This document shows positions 63,178 to 64,000 of a DNA stretch of 64,000 bases, piece after piece. Source of the stretch: Scybalousia_A sp964542225. GTDB lineage: Bacteria > Bacteroidota > Bacteroidia > Bacteroidales > P3. Both the position numbers and the translations under genes were made by a program. The notes below the pieces were generated by a model that had not been told where the DNA came from, did not search any database, and worked only from the letters and a program-made list of their open reading frames with translations. The stretch is from contig CAZITO010000002.1 in the NCBI GenBank assembly GCA_964542225.1, forward strand, positions 15,112-79,111. Reading direction: 5' to 3'. Each line of letters starts with the position of its first letter. The stretch's first letter is position 1.

Positions 63178-63732
63178 TTATTGTGCTAATTTAACACACT
63201 CCTCCAACTGTGATTTGCTTGGAGAATTTAGCAATTTGCCTCCTACGATGTTGATTTTAGGGTAGGTTTTTTGCAAATCTTCTACGCTTTTTGTGATAGT
63301 GCTGCTTCCCGATGTAGCAAATAGGACAACTTTTTTGCCTTCAAAATTATAACTTTCCAAAAAAGTATTTATTATTGTAGGCGCAGTATACCACCAAATA
63401 GGGAAGCCTACATAAACAACCGAGTACTCATCCATATTATTTACCTTGTCGGTTATTTTTGGGCGTGAGTTCTTGTCTTTCATTTCCAAAGTGGAACGCG
63501 ATTGTTTGTTTGTCCAATCCAAATCAGGAGCAGAATAATTTTGCTCGGGTGTGATTTCGTGTAGGTCTGCTTTTGCTATTTCCGCCAACTGTTTGGCAAC
63601 GCCTTTGGTTACACCTGAGGCAGAAAAATAGACTACTAAAGATTTCATTTGTTTATCCTCCTTTTGTTTTTGGGAGCATGCCGTCAAACCAATCAAGCAT
63701 ACTGCCATCATAAATAACATGATACGTTTCAT
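63178..63732 (-). CDS. Flavodoxin-like lipoprotein
   Basis: A 184-residue protein with a lipoprotein signal (MKRIMLFMMAVCLIGLTAC, Cys 19) and a flavodoxin fold (flavodoxin_4 type). VVYFSASGVTKGVAKQLAEI (residues about 33-52) is the FMN phosphate loop, YVGFPIWWYTAPTIINTFLE (about 106-125) the second flavin contact, and FATSGSSTI (about 137-145) the third. It probably carries electrons on the periplasmic side. Many relatives in Bacteroidota are cytoplasmic; the lipoprotein signal places this one outside. Confidence 0.88.
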   Translation of the reverse strand: MKRIMLFMMAVCLIGLTACSQKQKEDKQMKSLVVYFSASGVTKGVAKQLAEIAKADLHEITPEQNYSAPDLDWTNKQSRSTLEMKDKNSRPKITDKVNNMDEYSVVYVGFPIWWYTAPTIINTFLESYNFEGKKVVLFATSGSSTITKSVEDLQKTYPKINIVGGKLLNSPSKSQLEECVKLAQ

Positions 63733-63772
63733 AATGTAATTACTGTTTTAATGTTTAACATAAATTCCGCTA

Positions 63773-63804
63773 CAAAGGTATAAAAATTTATTTTGTTTTT
63801 ACAA
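63773..63804 (-). promoter_or_regulatory. Promoter of the flavodoxin-like lipoprotein
   Basis: Minus strand TTG (63804-63802), 21 bases, TACCTTTG (63780-63773), about 40 bases before the ATG. Confidence 0.7.
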
Positions 63805-64000
63805 CTTGTGGGGCTGAAAACTAATAATGTATCACCATAATATGAACTTACAGGGCAGAGTCATTACAAAAATTATCTGTAACGGCTTTGCCTTATGCTA
63901 AACTTATCATAACTAATAATATCCTATGCTAATCCATAAAAAACAAAAGAAAAACAAAAAAATCGGTTTACTGATTATCAATAAGTTACAAAATAAATTT
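63805..64000. other. AT-rich window end without a recognisable gene
   Basis: No frame of useful length, RNA motif or strong repeat is seen. It is probably the spacer before the next gene beyond the window. Confidence 0.5.

Overview
The window looks like a chromosomal segment of an AT-rich Bacteroidota bacterium, most likely order Bacteroidales. The grounds are: many promoters of the Bacteroides type (TTTG or TTG, 19-21 bases, TAnnTTTG), a 3991-residue secreted protein ending in a type IX secretion (Por) sorting domain, Bacteroides-type tyrosine recombinases and mobilization genes, and many short lipoproteins. No 16S rRNA or other species-level marker is present.

Bases 1 to about 27,600 are a mobilizable element or defence island in partial decay. 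From left to right it holds a Gabija-like pair (OLD-type nuclease and UvrD-type helicase), an AbiE-type toxin/antitoxin pair, an integrase tail with a RhuM-like gene, an intact integrase, a frameshifted integrase with a second RhuM-like gene, a 165-base nested hairpin, a Fic protein with two helix-turn-helix genes, mobilization genes (frameshifted DUF3408, MobC-like protein, a relaxase interrupted by an amber codon, a membrane protein), a further tyrosine recombinase, a type III restriction-modification operon, and two tandem reverse transcriptases that match a DRT3 defence system. It ends in a truncated integrase and a 5'-truncated DUF262/HNH endonuclease.

Two parts of the island stand out. 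A recombinase of the Tsr type is followed by a 153-base segment bounded by perfect 20-bp inverted repeats, directly in front of the type III modification gene. The only good promoter in that segment points away from the operon, so flipping it should switch restriction-modification on. Directly after the second reverse transcriptase, a 9-bp stem presents a CACACACA tract in its loop, a good candidate for the template-bearing ncRNA of DRT3.

From 27.7 kb on the content is more chromosomal. It includes hsp20, an ECF sigma factor with a membrane protein and a lipoprotein, the giant type IX-secreted protein, a decayed lipoprotein locus bracketed by a 310-bp inverted duplication, and peptidase E. 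A leftward run follows: trpS, yebC, rsmI, a nucleoid-associated protein, and a fused murL-murD2 peptidoglycan gene. Then come pheS, RNase P RNA, a [FeFe]-hydrogenase-like operon, glyA, a TerC-family protein, rsgA, initiator tRNA-Met and a flavodoxin-like lipoprotein. The MurL-MurD2 fusion suggests that D-glutamate enters peptidoglycan by ligation of L-glutamate followed by epimerization on the UDP-MurNAc-dipeptide.
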